Source: Mansonella perstans
Lineage: Eukaryota; Nematoda; Chromadorea; Rhabditida; Onchocercidae
Direction of reading: 5' to 3'
NCBI GenBank assembly: GCA_037074765.1
Contig: JBAMDO010000134.1
Location: 1-64,000, forward strand
DNA length: 64,000 nucleotides
Notes under the pieces: generated by a model
Database searches by the model: none
Seen by the model: only the letters and a program-made list of their open reading frames with translations
Told to the model about the DNA's origin: nothing
Made by a program: the position numbers and the translations under genes
In this document: positions 46,201 to 59,216 of the stretch, piece by piece
Layout of the letters: every line of letters begins with the position of its first letter
Numbering within the stretch: position 1 is the first letter of the stretch

Positions 46201-49200
46201 ATGCAAAAGGTCATTCAATAACATCTTATCTTTTTTTACAACAAAAAATAAACAACAATCGTTTATTGATTTTGAATTATTATTTCTGACGCATATGCAG
46301 ATTTTGGATCAGTGCGTATTTGCTAATTAGAGCTAAAATATGACGCCATAATTTTGTGAAATGAAGAACCCTTTTAATTTTTCTCTTTAGGTGTTGATAG
46401 CTAATTATGGAAATATAACTTTTACTCACGCAGTCAAAATTCCATTGCTGTCACCATCGATAGAAATTGAAAATACATTTCATTTGGATAATGTTCGAAA
46501 TGTTGAGTTAGCGATGCGATTGGAAGCGGGAATTGAGAATGGCGATGAGTTTTTCACAGATCTTAATGGATATCAGGTAATAATTTATTCCATCAAAAAG
46601 AAAAAATCATTTCTTTGAAAATAATTCAAGGGAAATGGTGCAATAGAAAAAATAATAATAAGACATTTTATGCTGCTGCCGACACTTATGTTAATGAATC
46701 CTTGCTCATCTTACAAGATAATAACTTCAAAGGATCATTATTAGACCTTAAAATCTTAGCCTTAATAATAGCGGTACGATATTTTTTTTTTTTTGGATAA
46801 GAACATAATATGATTTGAAAATTGAAACTGAAGTAGAAATATAGGATTCTTCAAAAATTTCAAAATTGTGACAAACAAAGGCGTATTAATTTTCTCTGCT
46901 TGTGTTTTTTTTTTGATCGAATTAATTGTGTAATTCACTTAATTATTTATTTAATAGGCGTATATTAATTATTATATTTAGTAGGTATAGCATTTCGATT
47001 CAGAATTGCTTATTCCAAGATTTTTCCAGCTTTGAGACACAATACACAAATCATTACGTTATATTAGATAAAATACTGAGCGATTTAAAAAAAAGGATGG
47101 ATGTAATTAAAGTCCAATTGTGATAAAAAACGATATTTATTTGTGCCTGTAGAAATATTAAATTTCGGTTGGAATATTATTTCAGATAGTAAAACGGCGT
47201 AGATTCAAACAACTACCACTACAGGCTCATTTCTTTCCCATGTCTTCTTCAGCTTTTATAGAAGATGAAATGTTACGGATGACACTTTTGAGTGCTCAAC
47301 CATCTGGAATTGCCAATCTTGCCAGTGGTACGTCGCGATAATAATCTCTACAAGTTTTTTCGTTTGCAGTTTCAATTAAGAAAAATGATGGATTTAGTTT
47401 GACTTTTAGTAATGGTAAATAAAACAGTGATATTAAGTGATAACAAGGAATATAGATAAAGATTATTAGATGGATTTTGGTAAATGATAAATGTCATTAA
47501 ATTATTTTGCACATATACTTTTACCATCAAAATCTTAAATAGTAAAGTTTTAAAAGAAGGAAACAGAGATATCTCTGAGATAGATGACATGGCACATTAT
47601 ATATGAGTTATGTGATAAAAGGCTTTCAATGAATGATAAATTGCAGGACAGTTGGATGTAATGTTGGATCGCCGTTTAAATCAAGATGATGGAAGAGGTC
47701 TTTTCGCTGTATGTGTTTGAGGAATTTGATTTATTAATGCAACATATTTTCTGTGATAATTGATAAGCGAATGCGGAGAGATCTTCTGAAAGAGATTTAT
47801 ATTTTTTTTTTAGCCCATCAGTACACACTATTTCGTTTTTTAATTAACACTCAGGTAGCTAGTGATTTGAGTTTAATTAAAAATCAGGTAGCTAGTGGTT
47901 TGGGTTTTTATATTAGTTTTTTTTTTTTTAGAAAATCGTGAAAATTTTTTCCGAGATTTTGTAGGGTGTAACGGATAACAGAAAAACAATAAGCTCTTTC
48001 CGACTCCTCTTTGAAGTTCTTTCTCAAAATGTACCAGTGGATACAAAAGCCAGAATTACTGCTTATCATTCGACGCATGCATACGATCGGATGCTATCAT
48101 TGTTATATCCACCTCTAGTATTGTTGAATAGTCGGAGTGAAGGTGAATTTTGAAGTTTGAATTTCGTTTTTTCCTAATTTATCTTTATCATCATCTTCTG
48201 ATTGGCAAATAAGATTGAAAATAATTATTCATGTATTATTAATAACTACAGAAGTTTGTTCGAGTTCTCAAAATTGATCTTCATATTGCTCTTATTATTT
48301 AGCAACTGAAGCAAGATAGTAATAAATTTCGTTTGAAAAAAAAAAACTAGTTGTTTGATTTTCTTTAAACTTAACTGCACATTTAGTTGGTATGAATTTC
48401 TGGTGGGTGCAAATTAGTTTTTATGCAAATATGAATATGTTGGTATGCAACAATTTATCTTTGTTATTTCGATTCTGATCATCTATCTCAGCACCTACTG
48501 AATCAAGTTGTGGTAGACAAAGTATTATTATACATGGAAATAATGTTACTGATGATGATGATGGTTTGGAACTGTCTAGTGCTACATTCCAGGCTATATC
48601 GATAATTACAAGTTAATGAATGATGATGTACTCTCATGTGATGATATACATTTGATTACTTTACGTACCTTAGCAGCTCCAACAATTTACGGTACCCGTT
48701 CGGGCCACATTCACACTCCTCGCAATTCATCATATGCACTTATTTTGCATCGCTTTGGTATTGATTGTCGTTTTACTTCTAAATCGCAAGAAGCGCAAAG
48801 TGCTACGGTATGTCTTATTAATTTTTATTATATCTTTTTCATCTAAAAAATTTTTATTATATCTTTAAATTATGTAATTATTAATTATATAATTTTTATT
48901 ATATCAAAAATTATAAATTATATCTTCTTTTATTATATCTTCTGTGTTCTAATTTTTCATTTTATTATATTTCTTTATTATATCTTCTATTAATTTTTTA
49001 TTATATTTATTATATCTTTATTATGGCTTCTAAATTATATTATATCTTCTGATCTTGAAATTATGAGTGTGGAAATCTGAAAATTGGTGGGTAATAATTG
49101 GATCATATAGATATTTTCTGGAAAAAATGAAGGCTTCAGTTAAATTCTGATATGACATTGCAAGTGTTGTCGCTTGATAAAAGACTATAGTGTTGCTGAA

Positions 49201-49415
49201 TAACTTTTTTGTTTAGTATTTATTGAATAATTCAAAAAATTCATCCAGATTCTACATTTAACATTTTTCAGCTTGATGTGAAGCGTTTATTCATAGAAAC
49301 ACCTTCGCATGTAACGGAGACGTCGTTAACAATGTTATATGATTATCTTGGTAATGTGAATAAAATATCATTAGAACCAATGCAAGTGCGGACACTTAGG
49401 CTAGATTATATATGA
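37291..49415 (+). CDS. aman-2: Golgi alpha-mannosidase II
   Basis: 28 exons: 37291-37440, 37943-38060, 38179-38285, 38674-38808, 38972-39079, 39310-39457, 39669-39840, 40383-40516, 40656-40829, 41486-41675, 41841-42018, 42429-42558, 42750-42810, 43083-43256, 43431-43539, 43958-44016, 44523-44703, 45023-45138, 45431-45518, 45785-45863, 46091-46209, 46391-46576, 47186-47327, 47647-47708, 47965-48142, 48492-48521, 48593-48807, 49272-49415; 1228 residues. It is a type II membrane protein: short cytosolic tail, one anchor at about 16-32, then a charged stem to about 200. The GH38 domain has zinc ligands in HSHNDPGW (from 250), nucleophile Asp368 in IDPFG, and QHHDGITGT with Asp643. The enzyme removes two mannoses from GlcNAcMan5GlcNAc2 on the way to complex N-glycans. 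The stem (exons 2-4, Lys/Glu/Gln-rich, likely coiled coil) looks longer than in typical family members. Exon 26 is only 30 nt and the intron after it is 71 nt; this is the least certain part. Confidence 0.93.
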
Positions 49416-49530
49416 AGTAAATTTTGCGTTTTTTGGGCAATATTTTCCATCAGTCTTAGCATAGTTATACTGTCTTCATATTTTATTTCTTTAATACCAT
49501 TAATGTAGTAGCTACAATTATGGTCTACCT

Positions 49531-49558
49531 GATATATATATATATATATATATAATTA

Positions 49559-49589
<31 letters not shown>

Positions 49590-49600
49590 AGATATAGATT
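49531..49600 (+). repeat. AT run followed by TAGATA hexamer repeat
   Basis: Alternating AT from 49531 to about 49571 passes directly into about five TAGATA units. It lies in the probable 3' UTR of the mannosidase gene. Confidence 0.9.
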
Positions 49601-52600
49601 AATGGAATTTTCGGCAAAGAAATAGAAAAAATTGTACAATTGTTGTGACATACATCTGTCTTATGTTATTTGATGGGAACTATGCTAACTCACTTGTAGG
49701 TATTATTTCTTGTTTTTATTTTTACTGTAAAGTTATGAGCTTGTTCACTGTTTTATATGAGAAAATCAAACAAAATTCTTAAACATAATTTCATCACTTA
49801 TTGCCATTTTGTATGAAACAGATACGGTTGTTTTAAATTAAAGCTTGTAATTGAAATATTTCTTCATAAAAGATTTAGCTTCCTAACTTGAAACAACTGT
49901 CTTAGCTGCAACTTCTAGTTTGTTTTGCTCATTCTGTTTTATTTCATTAAAGCAATGAAGAATCTAATTTTTTTTTTTTTTTAATTACGGAGTGCTGCAT
50001 ATTTTAGTTTGATTTGTTTTATTCTTAGCAGACAGAGTGAATTTTAAAAACTTTCGTAGTTTTGTTTGGAATTTCAAAAAATAAAATGAAAATTGGTGAT
50101 GTTATTTGTAGTTCGAAGAAATATTGTTTAACATTTTAACACCGATTGAAGCCGAAATAAGGAGCTTGAACTTATTATCTATCTCTTTTTACTTTTTCGC
50201 ATATTGTTTTGAATAATAGGATTGTATTTGAATTATTATGATTTCAAATTGTTAGTATTTATTCGATTGAATGTGAAATAAAGAGACATTTGTGTGAAGT
50301 ACTGTATTTATTGATGATACCTAAATCACTCATTTGATTTTTGAAAGCTGTGAAATTCCAGTTCGCTCTTTGTTACACTTTCTTCAAATATACAAATGAT
50401 CAATGTACGTTTGTATTTTGGAGTGACTCGAGCTCAGTCCTTTCTTTCCATCCCTAAATTCAGTTCTGTTATGTTCAGAGAAGTATCAGATATCTTTTGT
50501 CATACTTTGTTTAGAGAAGACTAGGATTGGATTTTATTGATAACAACAATAATAAAAAATTGAGATATTACTGTTAAAGATCATGATATTCAGAAAAACG
50601 CACACAGAGTGACAGTAGTACTAAGTTGAGTTTCGTTTTTATATTTCTGCGAGTACAGCATGACGCAGCAGCACAGATACTGATTATCATGAACGATTAT
50701 CAGCACTGATTATCATGAACTGAGAGCATTGAATTTTTTTTGCAAAATCCATTTCCAAAAGTTTAATACCAGAAAAAACTATTGAAAAAGAATGGCAAAG
50801 TTAGCTAATAACTGTCATGACTGTCTTGATTTGAATAGTAAATAAATGTGACCAGGATTTCTAATCAAAAAATTTTAACCAACTTGACATTTTGTTTTTT
50901 GCACATTTTCCAATGTGGAAGTTATATGTTTTATTTTTAATTATTGCAGAGACTTGAAAAAATGAAACAATCGAGCCAATAAGTCAAAAAGAATAACCGA
51001 AATTTAAAAAATGAAAAGGTCTGACACTTTTTGTTTGTTTCCGGAAAAGCCCTCAAATGACAAATTATTCTAAATGTTAAGCGAAGTGTAACTTAACTCA
51101 GAACAGAATTTTGCAACAATTCAAGCTAATCGACGATAAGTAAAGTTGAACGAAATAACAGATGATTTAAAAAACAACTGCAAAAAGTAAGAAACTTCGC
51201 AACTCTCTCTTACTGATTGTTTCCTTTTTTATTAAAGAATATTAGAATTTGAAAAGACGAAGAAATTGAGCAAAAATTAAAAAACAAAAGCAACAGATGA
51301 AAGTGCACAGAGAAGCATTAAAATTGCTGTAAAATACTTCTTAAACCCCAAATCACAATCAATCAAGACCTTTTCTTAAAAGCAAGAAAATTTTCAGAAA
51401 TTATCACTGAATTAACGTAGGGCGAAGTAAGTCAGGAAGTCTCTTGAAAAAATGGTTTATTGGAAGGAACTTTGCTAATCAACAAAAACAATGACTGGTA
51501 ATTAAAAAATAATTAGCTAAGCAATAAATGCAAATGCCAATATACAGAAGGATTATGTACAATAAATGAAATATTGCTGTAAAATAAAAGGAGTCATAAA
51601 TAGTGTTATAAAAATGTGTCACTGTTTTCAAAAAGTGTCAATTTTTTGTATATTTTATGAAAATAACAAGAAAGAGATTGATGAAAGTGATGGGAATGGT
51701 CGTCTGTGTAAAAATTTCACGCTTAATTACTATTAATTATCTCTAGTTTTACCAATACCACCGTAACTACTATTATCGTTATAGTGCTATCACTTAGTGG
51801 CTATCATTTATATTATCAGGACTATTAGTACTATCGCTTACCAGCAAACATATTTGCATGATAAAAGACAGAAATTTGAAACAAAGAAATTAATTGAAGT
51901 AAAAAGCATGTTAACTTATGCTAATATCTTCATTAATTAATAGATGAAAGTAAGCATTTCCTAAATCATAAAACTGAACTTTAAAAAAAACTTAGTTTAA
52001 ACGAAAGCACTATTAAATATCAGAAAATCATCCTGATTCACACTAATACCCTCAATGTCACATATTTTTAATTACAAAGAATGTAAGCAAAAAAAATGAA
52101 TATAAATTACACAACAAAAATCAATTGATTATAAAACCGCATTTCATATTAAAAAATTAATTTCTACAATTCATGATAAGAATTTTACATAATTACCATA
52201 ATTTAATGAGGAAATTACTGGTACAAGACAGTACAATCATCTATTGTGTAATAAGATCAATCAACTAGTAAGTAAATAAAAGAGATAACAATTGAACGAG
52301 GACGAAATAAATGGTTCTTGAATTGAGTGCATAGAAAATTTTTTCATTTGATGCATGCTTAGAATCCTTAATCATTGCTATGTACTTGAAAAAAAAACAA
52401 AGATTTGTTGAAATAAACTTAATGCAGTATTTTTTTTGGTATTTGTATCATTTGAAATGGAAGAGCCCACTAACCAGGAATGTAACGCTGGGCCTTCTCG
52501 TTTTAAGCCATGTCGCTTCGCTTAAGAGTTCTGTCATTCATTGCAGTCTTTGTAGTCTTAGGGCACCATTTCATGTTTAGAATAAAAATGGAATCTTCAA

Positions 52601-53340
52601 ACTTTCTCCGTTACTTTATATTGAATGTTTTGTAATGCTGTCAATGTCTTCCGAAGTCAATGGGAAGGAAAAGAAAAGTTTAAAAATTTTTCGTTCAATC
52701 ATTCCTTCAATTATCTGTTGCGGAGATTGCTCATTTTGCTTTTTCGTTCTTTTGTTTTATTTTGAGATTGCTCTTTTATTTTAATTATGCTTTTTTTTTT
52801 GCTTTTTACTAATGTTAGTGCAAATTCACCGCAGGTTTAATTATTGACTAATGTTGATTATGTAAGCCCAAATTTACTCATCGAAACTAATTTCTAAAAA
52901 AAGAAATGTTTAACAATGCTATTTTTAATAAGAAATTTTTAACGGTAATGTAGAACTAGATGAGTGAAATAAATCCACTCTTTTCTTGGACAAAGAGTTC
53001 AGTTTAAGGTTTTGAATTTTTTTAATTTTTAAGAACAGTACACTTATCAGATGGTCTCTTCTAATTTTAAGGCAGTTGTTAGTTCAATCACTAGACAATA
53101 GAAAAAGATGTTGTACTTAATGATAATTACCATGATGCTGAGGAAGCGAAAGAAATATAATAAAACACGGGATCGAATAATTGCTTTCAATTAATTCTTG
53201 TAATTTTCCAATCAGCAGCCATTTAGAATTTCAACATAGTTTGATGCGCTAAAAATTGTAGGCTATTAAACCGTCGTTATTACAGTGGCAGAATTACTCT
53301 TTATTCTTCCCATGATTACTATCATTATTTTATTTACTAT

Positions 53341-53545
53341 GATTATATCATTATTAGTAATCTTATCACAACACCAATCTTGCTTTCATTGATTAGTAAT
53401 CTTATCACAACACCAATCTTGCTTTCATTGATTAGTAATCTTATCACAACACCAATCTTGCTTTCATTGATATTATCAGTTTTTGGAGCAATAACCTTAT
53501 CATCAACATCAAGATTGCTTTCGTTGATGTTATCAGTTTTATGGA
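53341..53545 (+). repeat. 39 bp tandem repeat, three near-identical units plus two diverged
   Basis: The unit is GATTAGTAATCTTATCACAA followed by CACCAATCTTGCTTTCATT. Units lie at about 53354-53470, with two diverged copies to 53545 (AACCTTATCATCAACATCAA and similar). The minus strand reads NESKIGVVIRLLI repeated, an artefact of unit length divisible by three. Confidence 0.85.
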
Positions 53546-53723
53546 GCAATTTCTGACTGCTATTTTCTATTATTAAGATGACGATAACCAAATATAATTA
53601 TTTATATTATTGATATTGCAGTTACTATCACATTACTAGTGTAATATAAATATTTGAAGATTACATAATCCTTTCTAATTTGGAAAAAATTGGTCAATTT
53701 TTAAAATATTTTGCGCTATTTGA

Positions 53724-55329
53724 TCAGTACAGTCGATAGACAAGCTGAGCACAATCTGTTCGATCATAACATTTGAATATTTGTTTGCCGTCTTTGTCCA
53801 GCCATTCATTGTAGTTTATTTGATAGAGAACTTGAAAGCCTAATTTGGCGAATAACTGCAAATAATTCGTTGAGAAATTATCAAATAGCATTGTGATGTT
53901 TTAGGGTACTGTATTGATTGATTGAAATCGATTAGTGGTTGTCGACTAATTCATGTTATGCTATGATTATTATTAAGAAACATTATTAATTGCACAATAT
54001 CTCATGCTTATTTATTCCTTTGTTTTCAAAGTTTCAAGGTATTTACTATCCAATCTTTTATATTTTATCATTCTTTATTGCTATTCTTTGCAAGCACTTT
54101 AAAGATGAAAACTTTTTTAATCTTGGAAAAATACTGAAATGTTTCTAAATATTAACTGATTAATCCAATATTAATTGAATGAGCTATTGTTTGAGTATTT
54201 CAAAATTTTTTTCTCGAAAAATTTCAAAATTCAAAAATTTAACAACTTTGGAATTCTATGCTTTTCTCTAAATATCAAAAAAATATTCTAGATAATGTTT
54301 GCAATTTCCATCTGTATTTTTCTGGTCACTTCAAAAAAGCAAACTTTTTGAGAATTATATGCAGTAGCTTCAGCGAAGCTGCCTTGGATACCGTCGCGTT
54401 TTTGTTCCGTCAAATCAAACGTCAGCAATTCATGCATTAATCCACGTCCAATGTAATTTCTATGAGTCGAAATGATAGTAATTTCTAGAAGCTTTTTAAT
54501 CGAGGAATTCACCAGTTGCCAAATCTGTAATTCAATTCCATTAAATTCGAAATTAATCGTGTTTTCTTTCTTAGCAATTACAAAACAATTTTCCATTACT
54601 TATTCACAAACCTTTGATTTCAGCGTTGAAAGCAATTTATCAATTTCAACGGCTGATTTTGCCATTTCTTTGGTATCATTTGCTCTTTGCTCATTTAGTT
54701 CTTTTTCCTAAATGTATTGAACATCAGGTTTTCCATAAGTGTAACGAACTAATATTGAGTGTAATGATTCCAATTTAATTTTACTTTGTACTCGTTCCTT
54801 GGTCTTTCTATTACGAAAGCTAAGCGAATAGCAACCATATCATTCTTGTTGTTTTTTAGAGCGTAGGAATATGGAAATTGTAAACAATTTCGAGCCGTTT
54901 CTAAAAAAATAACTTCTATTGAAGAAATATTTTCTATTCAAAAAAAAAATCTTGTAAAAACTCAACGAACAACTATTTTTGTCAGTGAATCAACAATATT
55001 ATAGTGAAAGATTTGCTGTTATCTACAGATTTATAATATTTCAAATTTTTGTTATAAGTCGACTTTGCGCAATAATTTATTTCGAAATGGAACAAAATTT
55101 TCCATTCATATTTTCATTACCAGTTAAATTAATGAGAGGGGAAAAAGCAGCTACCTTTAACCAAATTCCATGCATCATTCCGAGACATACCAAGTGATTG
55201 CGCTGTTGGTTCATTAGGAATGAAATGCTGCATCAAATACTCAATTACTTCGTTCAAATCCTTCTCGCATATTTGTACCAATTTCAATTTATTTATTGTT
55301 GCTGCCATTGTTTTGTTGTTATCAGCCAT
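53724..55329 (-). CDS. GNAT-family N-acetyltransferase, arylalkylamine NAT-like
   Basis: Five exons: 55329-55155, 54900-54785, 54707-54612, 54524-54345, 53855-53724; 232 residues. The layout fits small GNAT enzymes of the nematode and insect arylalkylamine type: MQHFIPNEPTAQSLGMS near the N terminus, a central strand region, then the acetyl-CoA loop region STHRNYIGRGLMHELL (148-163) and a late helix with AEATAYNSQKLFAKLGF typical of motif B. The usual R-G-x-G-x-A in the loop is replaced by I-G-R-G-L-M, so the loop is degenerate. Such enzymes acetylate amines with acetyl-CoA in the cytosol; the substrate here is unknown. The start is the first ATG in a clear exon. The next gene (58.0 kb) is divergent at 2.6 kb distance. 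Confidence 0.78.
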
Positions 55330-57973
55330 TTATACAATTAAATTTCTCATTGACTTTGCAATTCTTTTACATTGCATCTTTGTGAAAAGTTTTGTTGTAT
55401 ATAATATATTAATAAGCGCAATATATTTCTACGCAAACAAAATGAAAAGCATTTAATAAGTTTAATCTTCCCATCGAATTATTTAGAGAAAATTTATTCC
55501 TTTAAAATGTCAATAATTTGATTAACTAAAAACTCATTTATTTGCTTTGTGTTTTGTATATTAATAAAACTTTTTGGTTGTATTTGTATTTCAAAAATGA
55601 TTTAATGTTGCCTAATGATTTTGATCAAATAATATTTGCAAATTCGCAATAATATGCCTTTTGACTTTTTTGAAACAAAATTATTTTCATTTGTAACATG
55701 CCGTAATTGCTCTTTTTACTTAAAAAATATTGACAAAACGAAAAATCAATCAAAGATTACATTTTAATTTTCGTGTAGTGTCAAAATTAATTGGGCAAAA
55801 GAAGAATGAACGGTGGTTCTTGTAATATTATGAATTAATTAATTTTCTTTCAACTGTAATGCACTCATAAAAAAATATTCGCTAAATGATATTTTTTCCT
55901 CTAAAAACTTATCATTGCACACAAGCAGTGTCATTTCTTGTTTGGTGCATTTTTAAAATTTGAATATTTTTTAAAATATTTGTCTCAAATTTCATTCGCC
56001 TTTTTTCTTCTTCCAACTGAGCAACCAGTATGGTATGGTATAAAGCATTAAAATTTTAATGGCTATTCAAACGGATAATTTCATATTTTGAGGATAAATG
56101 CACGTTCTATAAATAGAGCCTTGGATTTAAGGATTTAATGATTAAAAGGTAAACAAGGAAAAAGTAACTGGAATGACTGGAGAATAAGCAACTGATTGAA
56201 CACAATAAACTGATAATGAACAGATGATGTAAGTGACTGGAAAACAAGCTAAAATAAGTAATCAAAATATGAGTGACGAAAAGAGACTCATGAAGGGAAA
56301 AAACAAAAATCCGGTTGTAGAGAAAAGAGAAAAGTGAAATTTAAAGGGACAAATTATTCATTCATTTAAAAATGAAAAACATTTAGTTATACTATTAAAG
56401 ACCTGTATAAATATTTGAAGTGTGAAAAAAGTTATAGTAAAATTGATTTTTTTGAAGACATACATATGAAGGAATTTTATGCTCGAAAAGAAGCGAATTT
56501 TGTACGCGCTATTTTTACTTCTAGTATTATTGATTAATTGTTTGTATATTTCAATAATTACATTCGCACCATTTTCTTTGCTTAGTTTTTCGTCTTATTT
56601 CATTCATAATAGATAATTGTTATTAATATTTTATTAGTTGTTTATAATTTACCCACTTTTGGTTTCAAATTTTCCTTTTTATCTACTATTTCAATAAAAT
56701 AAAATTCTTGGTTTCATGTTTCTTGACAAACTAATTAAGCTATTTCTGTTTTCACTGAAGTGTATATAATATGCATGTCATTTAGGATTTTTAGATAGAA
56801 TTCATTTTAGGAAAAAGTTATATATTTTGTTACTTTAAGGAAAATTAACAAATATTTCTAACAAACATGAACACAAGAATTTAAGAAAACATGAAAATGT
56901 AGTGTGATAAGAAATTAATAGATAAAAAATAAATAAGAAATAAGTGAGACTGAAAAATAAATTATCTTATTTTGTTGACAATACGACAAAATTATTTTTT
57001 ATTTTCTTTTATAGTGCCAATTATCTGTTCATTTCCATTCACAAGTACCATGTTTATATATTTCATTTCCACACTTATATCACCCAGCCAATAGTAGTCC
57101 ATCAAGATAATTGTTTATCTTAAAAAAATTAATTTAATTATTTCTAATTGGTCGAATTTTTGATTTTTTGAGGAATTTTTTTCTGAGATTTTTTGAGAAA
57201 TCTAATTTTTTTTAGAAATCACGATAATAATAATAATAGTAGTAATATCAGTAATAATTGTAACAAGCTCAATAATATTAATGATAATAATGACATAATA
57301 GCAGTAACAGTATATAATGACAATGAAAATAATAGGTGAAATGATTAAGAATGAATGTGTATTGCTGAGGGATTTCAGCAATGAAAGATGTTTTGCCATT
57401 TATTTGCTTCATTTAGAAGTGAAAAATTCTGCTCGCTTCTCTGACTAATTTCATCAAATGACTCAATTCAATAATAATTGGTAAATATAACAAAGGCTAT
57501 AAATTATCAAACAAAAAATGTTGCATTAAATTGATAATAAAGTAATAGCTTTTACAGCACAACTTGAAGTCATCACAATAACAGACAAATATTTCTTATC
57601 CTTTTTTTAATTTAATGATTTATGCAAATAAATAGATGGTTGAATATAAAAAGTAGCAGTTCACGTAGCAGTAATCTTTTCCGTCTCAAAGAATTTCTTT
57701 CATTTCAATAATTAAAACTATCAGTTTGAAAGGAATTGATCTGCTGTCTCAGTTTTGAAATGAATTGATCTGCTGTATCAGTTTTGAAACAAATTGATTT
57801 GCTATTGCATAAGTCTAAAATTCCCAGAATTGATGATGATGAAAGAGGTGTGAGAATATTTCATATGTTTAAATTTTATGACTCATTTCAACAATTATAT
57901 ATGCATTATTTTTATACAGCTTGCTATCTGTGATTATTCGCCAAATTTTGTCAGATTTTTAAAATATGCTAAA
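55330..57973. other. Intergenic, AT-rich, divergent promoters
   Basis: No gene recognised on either strand. Contains an ATA/ATT-rich trinucleotide stretch near 57225-57330 and the 33 bp array listed separately. It must carry the promoters of the acetyltransferase and SXP-like genes. Confidence 0.5.
57715..57810 (+). repeat. Three ~32 bp tandem units upstream of the SXP-like gene
   Basis: The unit is CAGTTTTGAAA followed by (T/C)(G/A)AATTGAT(C/T)TGCTGT. It ends about 165 bp before the start codon at 57974. Confidence 0.8.
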
Positions 57974-59216
57974 ATGGCAGTATTTTCCGGTCCATCATCG
58001 CTGTATTTCGTCTTGCTATTTCTTTGCGCTCTCTCAGAATTTTCCAATTCAATTACTTCTCATAAACGACGAATCATTCGATTACTAACTCCGTTATCCA
58101 GGAAAGCATCCGATAATGGTCAACGATTATTTCAAAATATTGCAACTAATGAAATGCAGGACATCGATACCATTTATATGAAATTATCTAATTGGGCAAA
58201 AAATGAAGGACCCACTTTCACGGTTTACTTAATTTAATTCTAGATATGAAGCATTTCAAAATTTCTCCGAATTTACCCTTCAAGAGAATGTTCATTTCAT
58301 AGCTTTGTCTTTTTTTTATTAAATTATTCATTAGCATTATTTATGAAATTCTAAATTAAAACAAAAGGAAATTTTTGTTCCTGAAGACAAATCATTTGAA
58401 ACTTTCCTTTCAGAAAGCATTTGAAGAAAATCTGAAAAAGGCCGAAAAAGAAGCCTACGAGAAACGTGAAGAATTCGGGAACGAAATAGATCAATTACCG
58501 CCATTAGTAATGGATGCTATCCAAATTATTGATATATTTCGGCAAGATCCAACCAGAAGTTTGCTTGAAGAAAAAAAAATGGTCAGTTCTCTAATTAACT
58601 GATAAACATAAGAAATTGTTCAGTGAATGAAAACAAACTTCTCATTCATTGAAATTGCTATAATTGAATTTCCATTTACACAATAACCCATCTATTCAAT
58701 TAACTTTTACAACTTTTTTCTTGACTTTGTTGCCATTGACTGATATTTCTCTCCCTGTTTACAAATGATTGAATATCACTCACTGCCACCCGAAGATAGA
58801 TACATAACCCGTTGATTTCATCAATGATATTTTCACCTTCATCTTTCAGCGATTCTTGTACTAAAGATGATATCTCACATGCCGATCTTTATTTGTGTAT
58901 TGCAGTTGAAAATTTCCAGCTGACATCATTTCAAATCTCAAGCTTTCGAAACTTTAGTAATCAATCTTACAATGAAATTCAACTTTCGCTTTCTTTCTTT
59001 TAATTTAATTTGACATTAATTCGTTGTTTACAATTTCCGATTGTTTGCATTTTGCAGATAAATGACTTGAAAAAAACGATAGAACCATCATTCGTTAATC
59101 GTTATCAGATAATGTTGGATCGTGCGCAGAAATTACAAGATGAGTATGGTATCAATTTATTTCGCTCACCTTTTGCTCGACGCAGAAAGCATTATTTCAA
59201 AAGTGATGAATTGTAA
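57974..59216 (+). CDS. Small secretory-pathway protein, SXP/RAL-2 (DUF148)-like
   Basis: Three exons: 57974-58222, 58414-58581, 59058-59216; 191 residues. Residues 1-26 form a signal peptide with a SSLYFVLLFLCALS core. The mature part is helical and charged: KLSNWAKNEGPTFTKAFEEN, then a Lys/Glu-rich helix, IDQLPPLVMDAIQIIDIFRQ and a final helix. Spacing and content resemble the SXP/RAL-2 family of nematode secreted antigens (Pfam DUF148). That call rests on pattern resemblance and is moderate. The C terminus is ARRRKHYFKSDEL; its last four residues fit the [KRHQSA]-[DENQ]-E-L ER-retrieval pattern, unusual for this family. An in-frame extension upstream of Met1 (from 57878) would bury the signal peptide, so the start at 57974 was preferred. 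Function unknown. Confidence 0.7.

Larger units (their letters stand above)
49416..53723. other. Intergenic, 4.3 kb, between mannosidase and acetyltransferase genes
   Basis: No gene was supported. AATAAA at 50277-50282 may end the mannosidase transcript. The AT and GATATA microsatellites and the 39 bp array are listed separately. A plus-strand frame at 52380-52580 has no family likeness. Confidence 0.5.

Noticed and set aside
48564..48592. A 29-nt intron as the way to restore mannosidase frame
   Set aside because: Shorter than any well-supported nematode intron I know; the 71-nt alternative with a GTATTA donor also restores the frame.
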